A stretch of 64,000 nucleotides of DNA. It comes from Agaribacter marinus. Lineage in GTDB: Bacteria > Pseudomonadota > Gammaproteobacteria > Enterobacterales > Alteromonadaceae. The stretch spans positions 744,001 through 808,000 of the forward strand of contig NZ_BSOT01000005.1 in assembly GCF_030160655.1 (NCBI RefSeq), read 5' to 3'. The position numbers and the translations under genes were made by a program. This document shows positions 62,347 to 64,000 of this stretch, one piece after another (position 1 is the first letter of the stretch; every line of letters begins with the position of its first letter). Under the pieces are notes generated by a model. That model worked only from the letters and a program-made list of their open reading frames with translations. It had not been told where the DNA came from and searched no databases.

Positions 62347-64000
62347 TACTCCGTATAAATGAAGAAAGCTCTATTATTGTTTGTTCAAGTATATCTTCTA
62401 ATTTGCCCACAGCATCTGCGCATTTATCAAAATCGTTATTTGCGGCGGCATTTTCTATGTCACCGGATAACTCACGAACAAGCTGAGCGCCAACATTCCC
62501 GGCCATTGATCGTAAAGCATGGGCACTACTATATAGCACTGGGCCCTTTCGTTCTTTATGTGCAGTTTGCATATTCAGCAATAGCTCTCTTGATTCTTCT
62601 GCAAAAATTGACAATAACTTCGGCAACATGTCTTGCCCTGTTGCTGCTTCCACATCTCTTATCGCACTTACCGTACTAATATCCGTGTACTTAAGATTGC
62701 GTGTATCAAAATCAATGTTTGCACGCTGCGTTTCGTTATTCTGCGTTCCATTGCTCGGCGTTGATGCTTGTTCGTCAATTAACTCAATGCTGCTCGACAA
62801 ATATTTTTTCAGCGTAGCAAGCATTTCAGCCGCTGCAAAGGGTTTTGACATAAAATCGTCAACATTTGCTTTTCGCCACTTTTCTTTACTAGCAATACTT
62901 TGGTCAGCAGTCAATGCAACAATAATTGTTTGTTTATTATGAAGATTATTTTGCTTGATAATTGTAGTGGCTTCAATACCATCCATCACAGGCATCTGAT
63001 AATCCATTAAAATCATGTCGTAATATTCTTGCACTGCCATTTCAACGGCTTGCTTACCATTCTCGGCAATATCAATTGTACAGCCCAATTGCGCTAAAAT
63101 ACCCTTGGCAACTTCTTGGTTAGTTTTCACATCTTCAACTAATAATATTCTTGCATTCACTTTATGGCGTAAGCCAAAATCCAATGAATTAACGCCCGTA
63201 TTTCCCTTAGAACCTGAGTGAAGGTAATCAATTGCGTCAACTAAGCCTTGAGTAGTAGGCAGTGGCGAGAGACGCCCAATACTTGTATAAACTTTACTAT
63301 TTGCCGCAATTTGGTCTGACACGGCCTCCACTAACAAAATTTGCGCTTCATATCGATGCACGATAGAGGCGTCACAGTGACTATTAACAATCGACTCATC
63401 AATTAAGACAAGCGTATTTTCACCAATGAGGTCAGCTACATCAGTTCGATACCCTGAGAGTGTTTCTATACTCGATTCCAATCGCAATGTAACGGTACAT
63501 TTCGCCCCAATTCTTTGTAGTAAGTTAGTATAATTATCTAGAGAAATTGACGGATGTAGTACCAACAAGAAGTCTGACTGTTTAATGCTATCTATCTGCG
63601 CACAGGCATTAATTTTATCCGGTGTATCAACTGTATTGATTGGCAATGTAACCGTAAATGATGTGCCCTTACCCATTTCAGAGCTCACATTGATAGAGCC
63701 ACCTAATAATTCTACTAAATTCTTGGTAATATTTAAGCCAAGTCCTGACCCGCCAAATCGACGAGTGGTGCTAGATTCAGCTTGCTCAAAGGGATTAAAG
63801 ATACTTTCTAATTTGTCGTTTGGAATACCAATACCTGAATCTGTAATCTGAATATTTAAACCAAAGTCATTCACTGATACGACCGTTTTTACAAATCCAG
63901 ATTCTGTAAACTTAATCGCATTACCTACAATATTAATGATTATCTGACGCAACCTAATAGGATCATTAAATATAAATTTAGGGCACGCTTGTGAAATGTT
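62336..64000 (-). CDS. Hybrid histidine kinase, receiver and HPt domains (N-terminus beyond window)
   Basis: The frame stays open to the right edge: residues before the visible methionine read ...NDPIRLRQIIINIVGNAIKFT, the HATPase N box, so the start lies outside. HATPase (QITDSGIGIPNDKL, GGSGLGLNITKNL), a pseudo-receiver-like part, a receiver with MILMDYQMPVMDG (phospho-Asp) and LTADQ, and an HPt with SAHALRSMAGNVGA (phospho-His) follow in order. It is a BarA/ArcB-like phosphorelay kinase. Its last codons overlap the downstream GGDEF-EAL gene. Confidence 0.88.
   Translation of the reverse strand, partial: NISQACPKFIFNDPIRLRQIIINIVGNAIKFTESGFVKTVVSVNDFGLNIQITDSGIGIPNDKLESIFNPFEQAESSTTRRFGGSGLGLNITKNLVELLGGSINVSSEMGKGTSFTVTLPINTVDTPDKINACAQIDSIKQSDFLLVLHPSISLDNYTNLLQRIGAKCTVTLRLESSIETLSGYRTDVADLIGENTLVLIDESIVNSHCDASIVHRYEAQILLVEAVSDQIAANSKVYTSIGRLSPLPTTQGLVDAIDYLHSGSKGNTGVNSLDFGLRHKVNARILLVEDVKTNQEVAKGILAQLGCTIDIAENGKQAVEMAVQEYYDMILMDYQMPVMDGIEATTIIKQNNLHNKQTIIVALTADQSIASKEKWRKANVDDFMSKPFAAAEMLATLKKYLSSSIELIDEQASTPSNGTQNNETQRANIDFDTRNLKYTDISTVSAIRDVEAATGQDMLPKLLSIFAEESRELLLNMQTAHKERKGPVLYSSAHALRSMAGNVGAQLVRELSGDIENAAANNDFDKCADAVGKLEDILEQTIIELSSFIRSNDE

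Noticed and set aside
1-64000. Search for CRISPR arrays, tRNA or rRNA genes and insertion sequences.
   Set aside because: No regularly spaced direct repeats, cloverleaf with the usual GGTTCGAATCC arm, rRNA core sequence or transposase was seen.

Overview
The window looks like chromosome of a marine gammaproteobacterium, probably Alteromonadales (Alteromonas/Paraglaciecola-like). The reasons are moderate GC, several TonB-dependent receptors, PepSY ferric-reductase-like membrane proteins, GGDEF/EAL signalling proteins and stacked heavy-metal RND operons. This placement is an inference from gene content; no rRNA or housekeeping marker is present.

Region 1 (1-24011) is a metal-resistance island. 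It holds a MerR-type regulator with a glutaredoxin-MauE fusion, then a Cus-type Cu/Ag efflux operon (small Cys-rich exported protein, CusC, CusB with a CusF-like tail, CusA). Next come a CadR/ZntR-like regulator facing a CDF - DUF3703 - CDF - CzcI-like - CzcCBA operon, an isoprenylcysteine-methyltransferase-like membrane protein under the same kind of MerR promoter, and at the right end a merR-T-P-A mercury operon. Embedded between the czc and mer parts, beside a tyrosine recombinase, is a two-gene short prokaryotic Argonaute system (17150-19957). Its first protein has an N-terminal SMEK domain joined to an APAZ-like domain; the second is a MID-PIWI Argonaute without recognisable catalytic residues. 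A near-consensus LexA/SOS box lies 17 bp upstream of the first start codon. This is the most interesting element of the window: an apparently DNA-damage-inducible Argonaute defence operon with an effector domain that is not one of the well-studied TIR, SIR2, DREN/DUF4365 or HNH types.

Region 2 (24574-31491) is a catabolic cassette: a lipoprotein esterase, a sodium:solute symporter, a mandelate-racemase-type dehydratase and a DHDPS/KDG-aldolase-family enzyme on the minus strand, plus a divergent CocE/NonD hydrolase. Region 3 (31668-38450) is a second, inverted Cus operon with the same gene order and the same overlap lengths as the first. Region 4 (38548-41886) has an unrecognised two-TM protein, a DUF2845 protein and a methyltransferase.

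Region 5 (42062-56709) is an iron-uptake block. It contains three TonB receptors, an OmpR-type two-component pair, a Fur repressor, PepSY membrane proteins and small membrane partners, with Fur boxes in front of the transcription units. Two of these boxes share an extended arm beyond the Fur core. Region 6 (56882-64000) is a signalling block: PAS histidine kinase, Rcp1-like response regulator, two response regulator-GGDEF-EAL proteins, and a hybrid kinase with receiver and HPt domains cut by the right window edge.
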